This document shows, one piece after another, positions 35,371 through 47,669 of a stretch of 64,000 nt of DNA. Numbering within the stretch: the stretch's first letter is position 1; each line of letters opens with the position of its first letter. A program made the translations under genes and the position numbers. Source of the stretch: Eretmocerus hayati (Eukaryota > Arthropoda > Insecta > Hymenoptera > Aphelinidae); assembly GCA_029851415.1 (NCBI GenBank), contig CM056741.1, forward strand, positions 68,748,282-68,812,281. Reading direction: 5' to 3'. Below the pieces are notes generated by a model. The model was given only the letters and a program-made list of their open reading frames with translations, was not told the origin of the DNA and searched no databases.

Positions 35371-38300
35371 AAACCCCTCAGTGGATAGTAAAATGCGTTT
35401 GTAGATTTGAATTCTAGTAGGAATCGTTCCAATAGAGCACGCATTTATAATTTTGTGCATATAGTTCGGAATCTGGAGACGTTTGCCGGGGTATAGACTA
35501 CTACGCGCTCGAATTGAGCAAGCCAAACGAGATCATATAATTTCGTTTACTCTGGAGGCTTCAAAAGAATGAATCGTGAGCTAGAGGAGTGGAAATGGAT
35601 TTTGTGACTCTTCCGCAATGTTTTATTTTTATTTTTTTCCCTTCCACAGCTGATGGAAGAATGGTGTGCGACACTTGGGGAGGGTAATTTTTGCATTATC
35701 GTGATAATCTTGGCCAACGCATCAGGCAAAACCTTCGACTCTTGTCGGAAGATATTATTCGATGTGCGGAAATCGTAGTTCCCGCCGGAGTATTAGAGTC
35801 GACCATTCCCATACTTCAAGCAGGAATGTGATGTTTCCCTACAAATTTTTGATTTCCTCCTGTCCCAGGAGATGGAGATGGTAGATTCCAGCGTGTAGCC
35901 AGGGATGTTGGTTTTTCGGTTCGAATCAGAAAAGAGGCGTTTCGTTACACTACCAGATGATGATACCTACTCCTTGCTCGTCGGGTGATTTTAAAATGCG
36001 GGAAATATATACCCCTCGTTGCACTGAGAAGAAGCTCATCTTCGGGGCCCAACAGTTTAACCTCGTATCAGTGCATAATGAACTTTTTTGCACACTGAGT
36101 AGTATTTTCCATCCGAGCCGAAGACGAGGGTTGTTAGTAACACGAGAATGCAAAAAGCATTTCGCTTGAGTTGCTGAACACTATTCTTCGATGAACTGCG
36201 TGGAAATGAGAATTTAAGGGATGTGCGAAAATGCTACATTTTTGCACGAATGACTGGAAATTTGATGTGTCTGCTCGAAGGACTGGCACTTTCTCTTACA
36301 GCACCAAAGAGTGAAACAAATTCTTGTAATTGACAAAGAGCAACACATACATATTTCTCATGATCGACGAAGAGTAATAATTTTGCTTGTGTTGCGCCAA
36401 TACGCTGATGCTGAGACCAATGATTTCTCGCTAGAACAAAGTAAAATTCCACTACCCACGATGGCCATCAAACCCGCAAATACACGGATAGTTGGGCTGA
36501 AAATCTTGTCGGGTGGATGAATCAATCCCAAATCTGTAAATAAGAGGGTGCTCAGACCAAAACTTGTTGAGAAGCCATTGAGTTCACGGATATCGTGAGG
36601 TGGAAATTCTGTTGGCAAATAATCAACTCCGAATCATAGCAAGGTCTTCGATCTTATCAGTGCACGGGTACTCGAGCCGGAAATTTTATCACAGGAAGAA
36701 ACTAATCACAGAACCCAGAAAAGCTTCTAAACATACGGCCGTAATACTGCGTAGGCAGTCTGCCACGCTAATATTTCTACCAGGGATCATTTCCTAGCAA
36801 AGTCTTTGATTTTTTGACAGGTTCTGCCTCCCTTTTGTGGAACCTCCCCTGACCGCGATGCGGATCGTGCTTGCCGAGGTTTTGAAATATACGTCTTTCA
36901 CGTCAAAATTTGCAACCGAAACAATCAAATTTTTGCCACCTCTGTGGCATTCCAAGTAAGTCTTGGGAATTATTTTCCTCAGTATAGTATTTTCGGCTCA
37001 ACTATTGGAATAGAACGTGTGTTAGGAACACCGTTCTCGGACAGTCTAACCGTGTATCTGCGGGCACGGGGTTCGTCCTAGTTTCTCTTCATTTTGCCTC
37101 AAAAAAACATTTTCAGTTCCAACCATTAATGCACTTGCAGGTTTCCCGGCTTGGCGGCTTTTCAGATTTTGGGACTAGTTTCCCCTCAACAAAAGTTCAG
37201 CTCAAGCATTCGGGTACTCATGGGCGTGTGAGCCTCCTTACGTTGTGGGATTGGGTTGACTACAAAAGAATCTACAGCCAAGAATCTACAGACCTAATAG
37301 TCCGAGCGTTCTTGTATTTATAAGTTTGGGGGCCCATTTGGGATTTGGGACAAATTTTCCCATTGTAAAATTGTCGACTCATGCTTAAGTATATATTTGC
37401 AGAATGAAGGGATCATTCTCCGGTAACTATATGAAAAGAAATCCGTATCTCATTGTTGGTCACCAGAAATATCTAATTTTTCATCGGCCACTATGGAAAA
37501 CTGTTATTTCTCGTTAAAAATGAGGGAATATATCACTTATTATGGATTCCAAACAAACGGGGTTTGTCCTCGTCTGAGCCGTTGAGATAGTCTTTGACAT
37601 TTTGGCAAAATAGTTTCCATACTCTCGTGATAATCTCGACTGCAAAAGAGCCTATGTATGATGGTACAGAGTACTGTGGTTCTCCGGATTCAAATTTGCC
37701 GTAAGTTTTTCTCGGCCTTGGTTTGTACATCCACCATGGAAAGTAGGACAGCCCTCAATTTGCATCGTTTCTAATGTATTGTATCACCAAATTCGATCAA
37801 TTGAGATGTACCCACATATATTTCTGCACTTGTCTCAGGTCATTTTTCTAGGTTTTTTAGGACACAGGGAAATTGAAAGTAAGTTTCTGCTAATAAACCA
37901 AATACAAGATGTGAAAAAAGGGAGAAAGAATTAATACCCAAGGAAAGTTCTTTGAATTGTAAATTTTATCTCTGAGAAGTGCAGCTGCGGTAACGGAGGA
38001 TGCTTGCTATATCCCTGCTAATAGGCAACCAGATAGCTCAGAAAGTGTACCGTGTCGATCCTTTCAAGGCACACCGATGCTTTCGGAGCGTATTCGACGA
38101 CAAATTACCTTCCCTCCTCAGCTTGAAATTGTATATTGGTCCACCAATACTGATCTTTATTCCTTCGTCCACATAACGCAGTGCACTTGGATTGCCGTAG
38201 AGAATAATCTTCATATGTAACATTTTCTTGACACTCAGAGTGAGCCATTAACATGAAATAATGATTCTCTTACTACGGCTTCTATTTGTTTCCGGCATTT

Positions 38301-38443
38301 AAGTTTATTTGTCACGGCATGGGGCTCCTGAAAATAGTCACTTTGACATTTAATTGGCTTCATGTGCAGGAATACATCACAATAACATCGAGTCTATCCA
38401 GAGTTGTAGTAGATGTTGCTTCAGAGTACGATTGTCTGGGAAC
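35371..38443. other. Unassigned intergenic DNA
   Basis: No gene recognised. About 36.1 kb has a string shared with the intronic element at 30237-30495. Other sequence is AT-rich and unremarkable. Confidence 0.45.
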
Positions 38444-38582
38444 ATGGAAGCCAAATATCTTGTGATAGTTCTCAAAGTATTCGTGATACTCATATTTTTG
38501 TTTGGTGAAATTTCAGCAATCGATGATTTCCGAACCCTTCAGATTCGGAATCCCGAAAGTTACTACCGAGCCTCGAGCAAGA
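38444..38582 (+). CDS. Possible first coding exon with signal peptide (partial, unknown protein)
   Basis: From ATG 38444 the frame reads MEAKYLVIVLKVFVILIFLF and then GEISA before a polar stretch. This is a convincing signal-peptide shape with a likely cut after ISA. An acceptor (catgtgcag, ending 38369) lies upstream and a donor (AAGA|GTAAGT at 38582/38583) ends the frame. The donor is weak at its last exon base. An upstream out-of-frame ATG at 38412 is a negative. No downstream exon was found and no family recognised. It could belong to another secreted-protein gene near the Osiris gene or be chance. Confidence 0.25.
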
Positions 38583-38711
38583 GTAAGTAAAGATTTTATT
38601 GCGACAGAACTGTTATTTGATGCACTTCCAAGGGGGAGACCACAGGGTCCGGGTCGCCAATCCCCCCCCCCCAAAATGTTTGTACAGTTTGGTACTACTG
38701 AGGATATGAAG

Positions 38712-39170
38712 AGTCCAGAGTAACTCTGTCAAATGGGTCTTCTATCCAAAGATACAACCACCGACATTATAGCATAATTTTTTCGTTTGTTTGTTTAATC
38801 TTCATTCCAGCTTGAGATAGGACCTAGTCTGGTGTGATAGTGGATACAAAGTAGTACATATGAAATGATAACTAATACTAAGGGTTAGGTCGAAATTTTG
38901 CAAGAGAAGTGAAATAAATTCCAAAATGAGAATAGCGAAGTGGGGTAATCTGTCGAGTTTCATAGGTACTATCAAGATACATTTTATTGAGAATTGAATC
39001 GAAAAAGTAGCAAAAATGATAAGAGAGATCATATTCGTTAATAAATGAAAATAAATACAATGAATGTCACACATTGCTCATATAGGCCCATGTTAAAAAG
39101 TTATATATAAGGATATACTGGGAATGCTAACGTTCTTGCTTATAGCTCTCAACAGGAGGCCCATTTCTGT
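38712..39170. repeat. F1 family copy, strongly decayed
   Basis: The F1 centre string catataggcccatgttaaa (about 39079), gctaacgttcttgc and ggaggcccattt on the right resemble copies 1-3. gtcaaatgggtcttctatcc lies on the left. The arms are separated by unrelated AT-rich DNA. Confidence 0.45.
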
Positions 39171-39482
39171 AGCGGTCAGATTAAAGGGCGTAAGTCCAAA
39201 TTTTATGAAATTGAAGTTAAGGAATCTACGGTGTTCTACCCAATCCCTTCTATCACTTCAAATACTTTTCGGAAGTAGCTATCGTATTTCTCGCAAGAAA
39301 ACTGGATTCGGAGAAAGGCGTAAGCCCACTCTGTAGACCTTGGAATTCGTTGGTCAGGGAAAAGGGCGTAAGTCCATAGTTTAGGTTAGACATCGAGATT
39401 ACAAATGAAAGAGGATATTTATTCACAACAAATTTCAACGATGGAATTAAAACTATATTAATACAACAAGATTCATCATGTA

Positions 39483-40372
39483 AGGTGAGTGTACCCAACA
39501 TGCTCCCTCCCCCATGAGCCGTTTTGCCAATATAATATTAATAGTTTTGGGCCACTTCAATATTTTTTAACGCACCTCATTGCATTGCATGGCTTGTTCT
39601 AAGACCTTTATAATGCCGTAAGTTGAATTTCAACCAACCGAAGCCGAGCTATCACAATTTTCACAAAAAGTGATTTCTTGCGAGTATGCGGAAGGGAGTA
39701 CCCAATATGCCACCATTAAGCTATTTTTGCAACAACTCTGGCCTACTTCAACATTTTTCAATGCACTTCAGTTCATTCTTGAGTTTCTTCCAAGACCTTC
39801 AAAATGGAGTGAAGTACGTGTGATTTGGACTGGAGTCGAGCTGTCATAATTCTCCCGAAGAATGATGTGAATCGTCGATAGAGTGAATCGTTTTCGTCGG
39901 CGTGCAACCAAATTTGAAGCTTTTTGCTGGTCCAAAACACTATTTATGACTTTTTCAGACTCGATAAACAGATTCTGAGTGGTAGAGAAAGTTAATTCGT
40001 CATAACCACATGGCGGGTATGTTGAGTACACACCAATATTCGTCTCTATTTTAGCGAATGATATCCAAATTCAACAATCCAAAACAAAGGATTTTGGAGG
40101 TCTTGAACAGAAGTCGAATTGGTAGGCCCAAGGAATTTTGACATCGGTTATACTATGAAGCAATTTGGTCGTCGATTTCTCAGGTGTGCAAGCATGAACA
40201 ACGCAAATACTCACTTTCTATTTCCTAAGAGATGCAGTAATCACCTGATGTCAGTCCTAATCATTGATTTCCCCGTGCCTCAACATAACAAACGTAAAAC
40301 ATACTTTAGCGATGCTCAACGAGAGCCCAAGTCTGGGGTCTGCATACGGAGGCATGTTGGGTACAGTTACCT
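39483..40372 (+). mobile_element. F2 family element, full-length reference copy
   Basis: Left end AGGTGAGTGTACCCAACATG; right end CATGTTGGGTACAGTTACCT; TA on both sides (39481-39482 and 40373-40374). About 890 bp with internally repeated blocks (cttcaatattttttaacgc and cttcaacatttttcaatgc; two a(g/a)tgattt blocks) and no coding region. It defines the family found also at 2206, 3200, 21310 and 25332. Confidence 0.75.
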
Positions 40373-40493
40373 TATCAATAGGAAATAATATGAACAACAT
40401 TGCTAACGAGAAAATAATAATGACCTGAGTTCATTGATCATTCAAGAATCTTCATATCGTTTATGATAAGCCATTCACTTCCATCTGAGGGCT

Positions 40494-40553
40494 TGCGTGT
40501 GCCTGCGTGTGAGTGTGTGGATGTGTGTAAGTGAGTGTGTGGTCGTGTTCGTA
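40494..40553 (+). repeat. GT-rich simple repeat
   Basis: Imperfect gtgtg/gtgag run of about 60 bases. Confidence 0.8.
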
Positions 40554-40975
40554 CGAAGGTTCAAATCACCATGTAGATCAGATCATGTATTCGCGAATCA
40601 CACGCCACCGTTGAAATTGCTGACCCACATTATATGGCTTAGAATCAATTCCACAAGCTCATCATAGGAGTCAGGGATTATACGATCCCGATCTCAGTTT
40701 GCTCACTAGATGCGGGAGATGGAGGATTTTGGATGTTAGTCTGTCTAAAGGGCACGTCTTTTTGCCAGGTCTCTTGCCATATATTGGTGTTTTAGTACAG
40801 TACCACAGGCCACTTACGAAATAAGGGATCTGTTTCATGATTAGTGACGGAAGACCCTTATGATCCTTCTATCATAATTAAACGTCCCTCAAGTATTTCG
40901 ATGATAGCGTTCAGACGCATTTTCCTCAATTTTCATCCAAATGGACTCACGCCCTTTAGTCTGACCGCCACAGGT

Positions 40976-43429
40976 TTGACGCAGTTACTCGGAATTCTTC
41001 ATATTCTCAGTAGTACCGAACTATAAAAAAATCTTGAGGGAGATTGGCAACCTGGACCCCGTAGTCCCTCCTTGTTAGTTGGTGTGCAAAAATGTTAATG
41101 TCTCAGACCCCTGCGATACAGTGAATTCCCTCTTAATGGACACCTTCGGCTAGTCGGCACCCCCTAATTAAATACAATTTTCATGAAACTGGCAAAAATA
41201 TAATCATAGAAATTTATCTCAATACATGGATTTATGTGCCCACTTAGTACGGGTTTCTACGGCCTCAGTGAGAATATTTCTGATCGTATCGTATATCAAA
41301 TAATTGATGGATCATATATAGAGGTTACTCGTCGTGTGGAAGGATTTTGATAAAATCCCCAGAGTACAGTATTGTCTGGACACTGGATCTGGACAGCGGG
41401 AGCGTTCCAAAGAAAGATACTGATTCAAGGTAGTTGTACACCAGAATTATTCATCAACAGAATTTCTCGAGATTCTGCAGAGAGATAGTTCTAATATTGA
41501 AGAGAACGTGTGCGAAATTCCAGAGCGGTTGACCATCCCGTCTTAGAGTATTGATCGTCACAATTTGACCAGTTCTACACATTTTGAACATTGCCTTTAT
41601 GGGAGCGGGCCCTTAAAAAAGCACAAAAATGGGTCCAGTGCAAAACCTGATCAACGGAAAATGGTGGGACTGCGAGAGATCCGAGTTTATATATCAATGA
41701 ATCATATGGCCAAGCCTGGAAATAATGGACCACGTCGTTTTTTAGTAATTGTTCATACAAAACGTAGAATGTAAAAAATGCGACACGTGATTTCGAATTT
41801 AGGGTAGATAACTTTGGAAACCATGCCTGATTCTGTTCAGGAAGGCTTAGATGGCCGTTCTTGTTCCTCGTTTGATGGGAAAAGTGCAGTTATTAACAAT
41901 AATAATAGTTTCGAATATTTTGATGAGGGCAAAAAAGTGACGTTAAGTCTCTTTGACTCTCGTAGTTGGTGTACAATTACCTTAAATCTATGGACCTAGT
42001 AATTTTCAAACAAATTTTGATGTCTCGCGCCAGTGGAGAGTCTCCCCATGTATTTTATTCCTTTGTCAAGTTTTTTGGCACTACGGTCTGAACTTCAATT
42101 AAATCAAGACAGTTGAGTTAGATTCAGGTGACCCTACTTGAATTCAAACTGCGTTAAGTATAAGATCCGAGCCAACATACTTACGACAAAAGCTGGAATC
42201 TGAATGAGTGGGGAAAATCCAGCTCCACAGCTCCAGTGGCAAGTTGTTATATGAATATTCCCTCTTGATATGCATGAGGATATTTGATAATATATATCAG
42301 ACCAGATAGATGTTTTCAACATCTCAATTGGGATTCAAATGGGCATCTCTATGTAATGGAACTTCAACTAACAGTGCTCAGATGGCCTGATGGCAAATGA
42401 GTGGTGGATCATCCAACGTCAACTCTCTTTAACACGCGATACATCTAAAACTCAGCAAAACTCTTTCACCAATGAACTTGTCCTTTCATAACTCATGAGC
42501 TAGTGCCAGCGCTCAGAATCTCTCGGTATTACTGGATAAATAATTTTTCATGGATCCTGTACGATCCGCCTGATTGTCATGGGATTTTGGTATTAATTGT
42601 AAAGAGTGTGTGGCTTTAACGAGCAAGATGGACGCGTTTGAATAATGTCTGAATTATTTTCACTGAAGCTCCAACAGCCTTTCTTTAGGGTCATCTAGCT
42701 TAGTTTGATCACTGACGATGTCCTCAAACTTAAATATGTATATATATTCTTTGTTCTCATGACACGCTTTGATTGAATCTCTATCGAGATTATAAGCAAT
42801 GTGTACATATACTCACGATACACATATTTTGAAATAATAATATGTTCTTCCCATAGCTATAGAAAGAACAAATTTAAATTCATAGAATTTCATTTTATGA
42901 TACTACTGTTACGATAATTATTTCCGTGTATTGAGTGACCAGTAACGGGTCCAGCGGTCTTGCTATGGGGGGGGGGGGGCGGCATGGTTCTAGTAGCGAG
43001 AGTAGTCTATGCCTATATGATGGCGCACCCCCCCCTCCACACACACCAGATTTTGACTCTTGAAACTAGATATATGAAGATGCTGAGGAAATTTCCAGTA
43101 AAATTACCTCTAGCCAAGTTCAATCTCATCAACTTGAAACGTAACGATAATGTAACAGTGATTTCCATCGCATTGCCTTTGTAACGTTGACGAGGTTGCA
43201 GTCCTGAAGATCTCGGAACGAAGGATTTGGATTATCAATGAATTTGCCGCTCACAGTTCGCACCCCCGTGGTGTTCTTGTTCGGCGCGGATCATTCATTT
43301 CCGAAACAGACCTCATGATTCTACGCCAATGACTCGTGAGAACTTCTGCTAATTATATTGCAAATTGAATCTGATCTCTCTCTCTTTCTCTTCCTTTTTC
43401 TTTTTACGTGGTTGTAAGGTGTAATACGC
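40976..43429. other. Unassigned DNA with a possible solo transposon end
   Basis: No gene recognised. TA then CAGTGAATTCCCTCTTAATG at 41117-41138 resembles a pogo/Tigger-type terminal repeat, but I found no partner end. A run of 13 G lies at about 42967. Confidence 0.35.
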
Positions 43430-43939
43430 TGCGACGCTTACAGTTGCATGAAACCCAATTTGCGACACAATTATTCTCGTCCTGAAAACAAGCGATATCG
43501 GAAATTTGCAAGAAAGGGAATCGTAGGTTTTCCCACGTAGATTATGAATCTTTTCCCCAATTGGAGCCTCCAAGACTCATACGCTGCTGGCTAGCATAAA
43601 AACGCGAGAATCGCGGGAAAAACGCAGTTTTAGTGGTTGAACTTGATGAGGATGCATTTTACACAAATTTTTGAGGGAACAAAAGTTGTTGCATTTTTTT
43701 ATACAAATAGGATGATATGACCAGTTTTTCGTAAAACCGAATTGATTAGTGTTTTTTGCCATTTTTGAGGGCTTTTAGTAGATATTTAGGAAATTGGACT
43801 ACGGCAATCGAAAGAGCAGAAAATTTTACGTCGGATTATGTACTTTGGAAATTTGGAAGAAAGATTTTTGGAGGTGATCTAGGGAATGAGAATAGACGAA
43901 AAACTGAAAAAACAGAGAAGAACAGGTAATTCGTGAATT

Positions 43940-45050
43940 CTCGAGGTGTAATCTCGAATGTGCCACCTCGTCCACAATGGGGATACCTTCCTACATTATC
44001 AACCAACTATTTGCCGTGTTCCAGAAGTGCTTAGATACACCTGCTAGACTCTGAGGCCGGTTATAGCGAGTCTTGGGGTCACATTCCGTGCAAAGCTGTG
44101 TGAATCCGATCAAAATCATGAAATCTCAAAGTGTAATCGCGAATGTGCCACCTCGATCACAATGGAATTACCTTTGAACATCAATAACCGACTATTTGCC
44201 GTGTTTCAGGAATGCCGAGATACACCTGCTGGACTCTGAGACCGGTTATAGCGAGTCTTGGGGTCATATTCCGTGCAAAGCCCTATGATTCCGGTCAAAA
44301 TCATGAATTCTCGAGGTGTAATTGCGAATGTGCCACCTCGTCCACAATGGAGTTACCTTTCTACATCATCAATCAACTATTTGCCGTGTTCCAAAAGTGC
44401 GTAGATACACCTGCTGGACTCTGAGACCGGTTAGCGAGTCTTGGGGCCATATTCCGTGCAAAGCCCTGTAAATCCGATCAAAACTATGAATTCTCGAGGT
44501 GTAATCGCGAATGTGCCACCTCGTCCACAATAAAGATACCTTTGTACATTATCAACCAACTGGTTGCCGTGTTCCAGAAGTGCCTAAATACACCTGCTGG
44601 ACTCTGAGACCGGTTATAGCGAGTCTTGGGGTCATATTCCGTGCAAAGCCCTGTAAATCCGATCAAAACTATGAATTCTCGAGGTGTAATCGCGAATGTG
44701 CCACCTCGTCCACAATGGAGTTACCTTTCTACATCATCAATCAACTATTTGCCGTGTTCCAAAAGTGCGTAGATACACCTGCTGGACTCTGAGACCGGTA
44801 ATAGCGAGTTTTAGGGTCAGAGTGCGTGCAAAGCTGTGAGAATCCGTTCAAAATCATGAAATCTCAAGGTGTAATCGCGAATGCGCCACCTCGAACACAA
44901 TGGGAATACCTTTCCACATTATCAACCAAATATTGGCCGTCTTCCAGAAGTGCGTAGATACACCTGCTGGACTCTGAGGGTTCTGGGGCCCGAGTCAATG
45001 TACATCCCGGCAAATCCGATGAAAAGCATGGAATCAATCTTGGGACTTTT
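43940..45050 (+). repeat. Satellite array, left arm (about 6 monomers of ~185 bp)
   Basis: Monomers carry tacacctgctggactctgag, gcgagtcttggggtc and gaattctcgaggtgtaat. The units differ from each other by many substitutions and small deletions, unlike the right arm. Orientation is opposite to the right arm. Confidence 0.92.
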
Positions 45051-45059
45051 TTCCGTAGC

Positions 45060-45710
45060 ACTGACTAGACCAAAATTCCACACCTTTGTCCTTTCTCCAA
45101 TCTCTTCTATGTAAAATGAAGAATGTGGGAGTGGATCAAAAAAATACTTCATGGTTAATGAGGTTGATAATAATCGAATCGACCGACCCAATCCTTGAAT
45201 CGAGAATGAGAAACGTTGGTGCTCGAATATTTATTGAGTTGGAACTGAATAACCCAATCTGCGATCTCGCTCTCAGTGCAGATCACAGAAAAATCAGTTG
45301 GTTCCATAGTGAAAAAGGGGACCAAGGGTGTAGGGATAGTTCAGGGTCTTATGTTCCCATCACTTATCACATCAAATTCCACTCCTCATTACCCGAATGA
45401 AAATACTTCCCAACTTACTGGCAGGGATCTCGCAATTTCCAGTTGGGTTCACAAAAGACGGATCACCATTGATATTCCTTCCACATGAATATTCATTCAT
45501 TCAGCAAAATTTGAACATACAGGTATTCATGATTCCATAGATGGCCACAAATTTTGGATACATTTATGGTTGGTTTAAGCAACATCTGCAACATGCCCGA
45601 GTACGTAACCAACAGGTACAATACTGAAATAGTAAGGCATTGCAAACAAGGTTCATGTGACAGACTTGGGTACCATCGGGAATCGAGACTAGGAACGGAA
45701 AATGACCACA
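45060..45710 (+). repeat. Inner inverted segment, left copy
   Basis: Strings such as tcaaattccactcctcatta, aacatacaggtattcatgat and catgcccgagtacgtaacc recur in reverse complement at about 46930-47590. Similarity is high with scattered substitutions. Confidence 0.85.
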
Positions 45711-45890
45711 AATTCGAAAGAGAGTGATTCTATAAAAAACACAGCCTGTTCTTGATTCACAACAGTAACCGAAAGAATTGTAGAATCTCCTACTTGTTCT
45801 CCAAAAGGTAACGACCAATTATTTTCATTCCGCTAACTCGGACACATCAAGCACAATATAACTAGATAGTATTCTGTCCATCATCCTTAC

Positions 45891-46652
45891 AGTTGACAAC
45901 AATCAACTTCCTCAACTGAGGCGATAGTAGATTTACTCTCTTCTCCCTGATTTTGCGAGTCCGAGACACGATAGGATCTGACAACAAGAACAATCGATGG
46001 AATAGTTCCACATTGGTCGGACCCCTGGAAAGTAATGCGAGAATTCATAAATGCCTTGATATTATACATCATACATAGTCTAGCTACAGATAGGCATAGC
46101 TCCACGAGCAGAATTTTCAGTGGAATTTTTCTTCCATTCAGCTGATATTTATTCACATGTATTATTTGTGTACAAACCCATTGATAGCCAAGAATCTAGC
46201 TTTCATTATCGTCATGCATCGGTATATTGCCAAGGAGTTCGAAAAGTAACAGTAATAATTAAGGGTGAATGAGCACACTACGGGAAATTAGCCATGAATT
46301 CCGAGCTTCGACTTGAAAAAGAGTGAAGCTTGCATCTCATCCGGATTCAGTATTGAGCATTTATCGATTCATTTGTTGGAAGTATGCACATTTCCACACG
46401 AATCGTAGCCCTTATGCATCTCGGTATCCCATCTAAACGATTGCGTGAATATTGAAGCAAAATCTTGACTCAACTATGGCCCAAAAAAAAATTACCACAT
46501 CTTGGCAAAATGAAAAGTACATACCTGGAAAATTTCCTGGTGTGATTCAGTCTGGTGGACTTGACGACTTTATAAGTCGTCTTGAGATCCTCTTCGGATA
46601 ACACTCCCATAGGAATATGGTTAAACTGCATAATTTTGCATGCATGCATCAA
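45891..46652 (-). pseudogene. Decayed spliced gene in the loop of the foldback element
   Basis: Two minus-strand exons fit together. The first, ending at 46525 (tttccag|gtatgt), encodes MQFNHIPMGVLSEEDLKTTY, then a stretch ending HTRKFSR. The second starts at 46024 after acceptor ttactttccag and continues in matching phase with GPTNVELFHRLFLLSDPIVS, ending near a gtaag at 45890. The pattern LSEE, HTRK-SR, N-x-E-L-F, SDP-x-x-S resembles, from memory, a protein family seen repeatedly in arthropod repeat-associated predicted proteins. I cannot name its superfamily or activity. An in-frame stop (taa) just upstream of IYAILMHACK and lack of other exons suggest decay. Its place between the arms suggests it belongs to the element. 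Confidence 0.55.
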
Positions 46653-46929
46653 AATAGCATATATTTATGGTGGAAGCTTGTACCACGAGAGCTTTCCTCC
46701 AGCGATATATCACAGAGATGAACAACTGAGCGCTGGGACCTACCATAGAATTCGCAGGCCTCGCAAACTTGGGAATGGTAACTAATATTTCTTCGAACCA
46801 TATTTATTTGAGTTGGCAAAATTTTTACAGATGACCGTTGACTTTTGAAGAGTTTGTGGGGAATTCCACAGATCTTCTGGCTATTCCTGGCCATTGCCAC
46901 TCAAATCTAGGTAGTGTTTTTGATAGAAT

Positions 46930-47590
46930 AACTTTCATTTAAACTTTCGATTCTAGTCTCGATTCTCAACGGTGCCCAAGTCTGTCACATTAACCTTGCT
47001 CCCAATGCCTCTCTATTTCAGTACTGTACCAGTCGGTTACGTACTCGGGCATGTTGCAGATGTTGCTTGTACCAATCATAAATGTATCCTAAATTCGTGA
47101 TCATATATGGAATCATGAATACCTGTATGTTCAAATTTTGCTGAAGGAATGAATATTCATGTGAAAGGAAAGTCTATGGTGATCCTTTATTTGTGAATCC
47201 AACTGAGAATTGCGAGATCCCCGCCAGTAAGTTAGGAAGTATTTCCATTCGGGTAATGAGGAGTGAAATTTGATGTGATAAGTGATGAGAACAGAAGACC
47301 CTGAACTATCCCTACACCCTTAGTCCCCTTTTTTGCTATGGAACCAACTGATTCTTCTGTGATCTGCAGTGGAAGCAAGGTCGAAGATTGGGTCATTCGG
47401 TTTTAACTCAAGGAACATTCGAGCACCAATGTTCGTCATTCTAAATTCGAGGATTGGGTCGGTAGATTTGATTATTATCAACCTCATTGAGCATGAAGTA
47501 TTTTCTTGATCCACTCCCACATTCTTCATTTTACATGAAAGAGATTGGAGGAAGGACAAGTATGTGGAATTTTGGTCTAGTAAGTGCTAC
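46930..47590 (-). repeat. Inner inverted segment, right copy
   Basis: Reverse-complement partner of 45060-45710. Frames on the minus strand here mirror those on the plus strand of the left copy. Confidence 0.85.
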
Positions 47591-47669
47591 GGGAAGAAAG
47601 TCCCAAGATTGATTTCATGCTTTCATCGGATTTGCCGGGCTGTACATTGACTCTGGCCCTAGAACTCTC

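Larger units (their letters stand above)
39171..40975. repeat. Inverted flanking repeat around the F2 copy
   Basis: tgtagcggtcagattaaagg plus gcgtaagtcca at 39171-39201 has an inverse counterpart, tggactcacgccctttagtc plus tgaccgccaca, at about 40942-40972. The pair brackets the intact F2 element. This is either an older inverted-repeat element into which F2 inserted or two separate copies. aagggcgtaagtcc also repeats at 39361. Confidence 0.5.

Noticed and set aside
41117..41180. Pogo/Tigger-like transposon
   Set aside because: Only one terminal-repeat-like string is visible; no partner end or transposase, so it was not called as an element.
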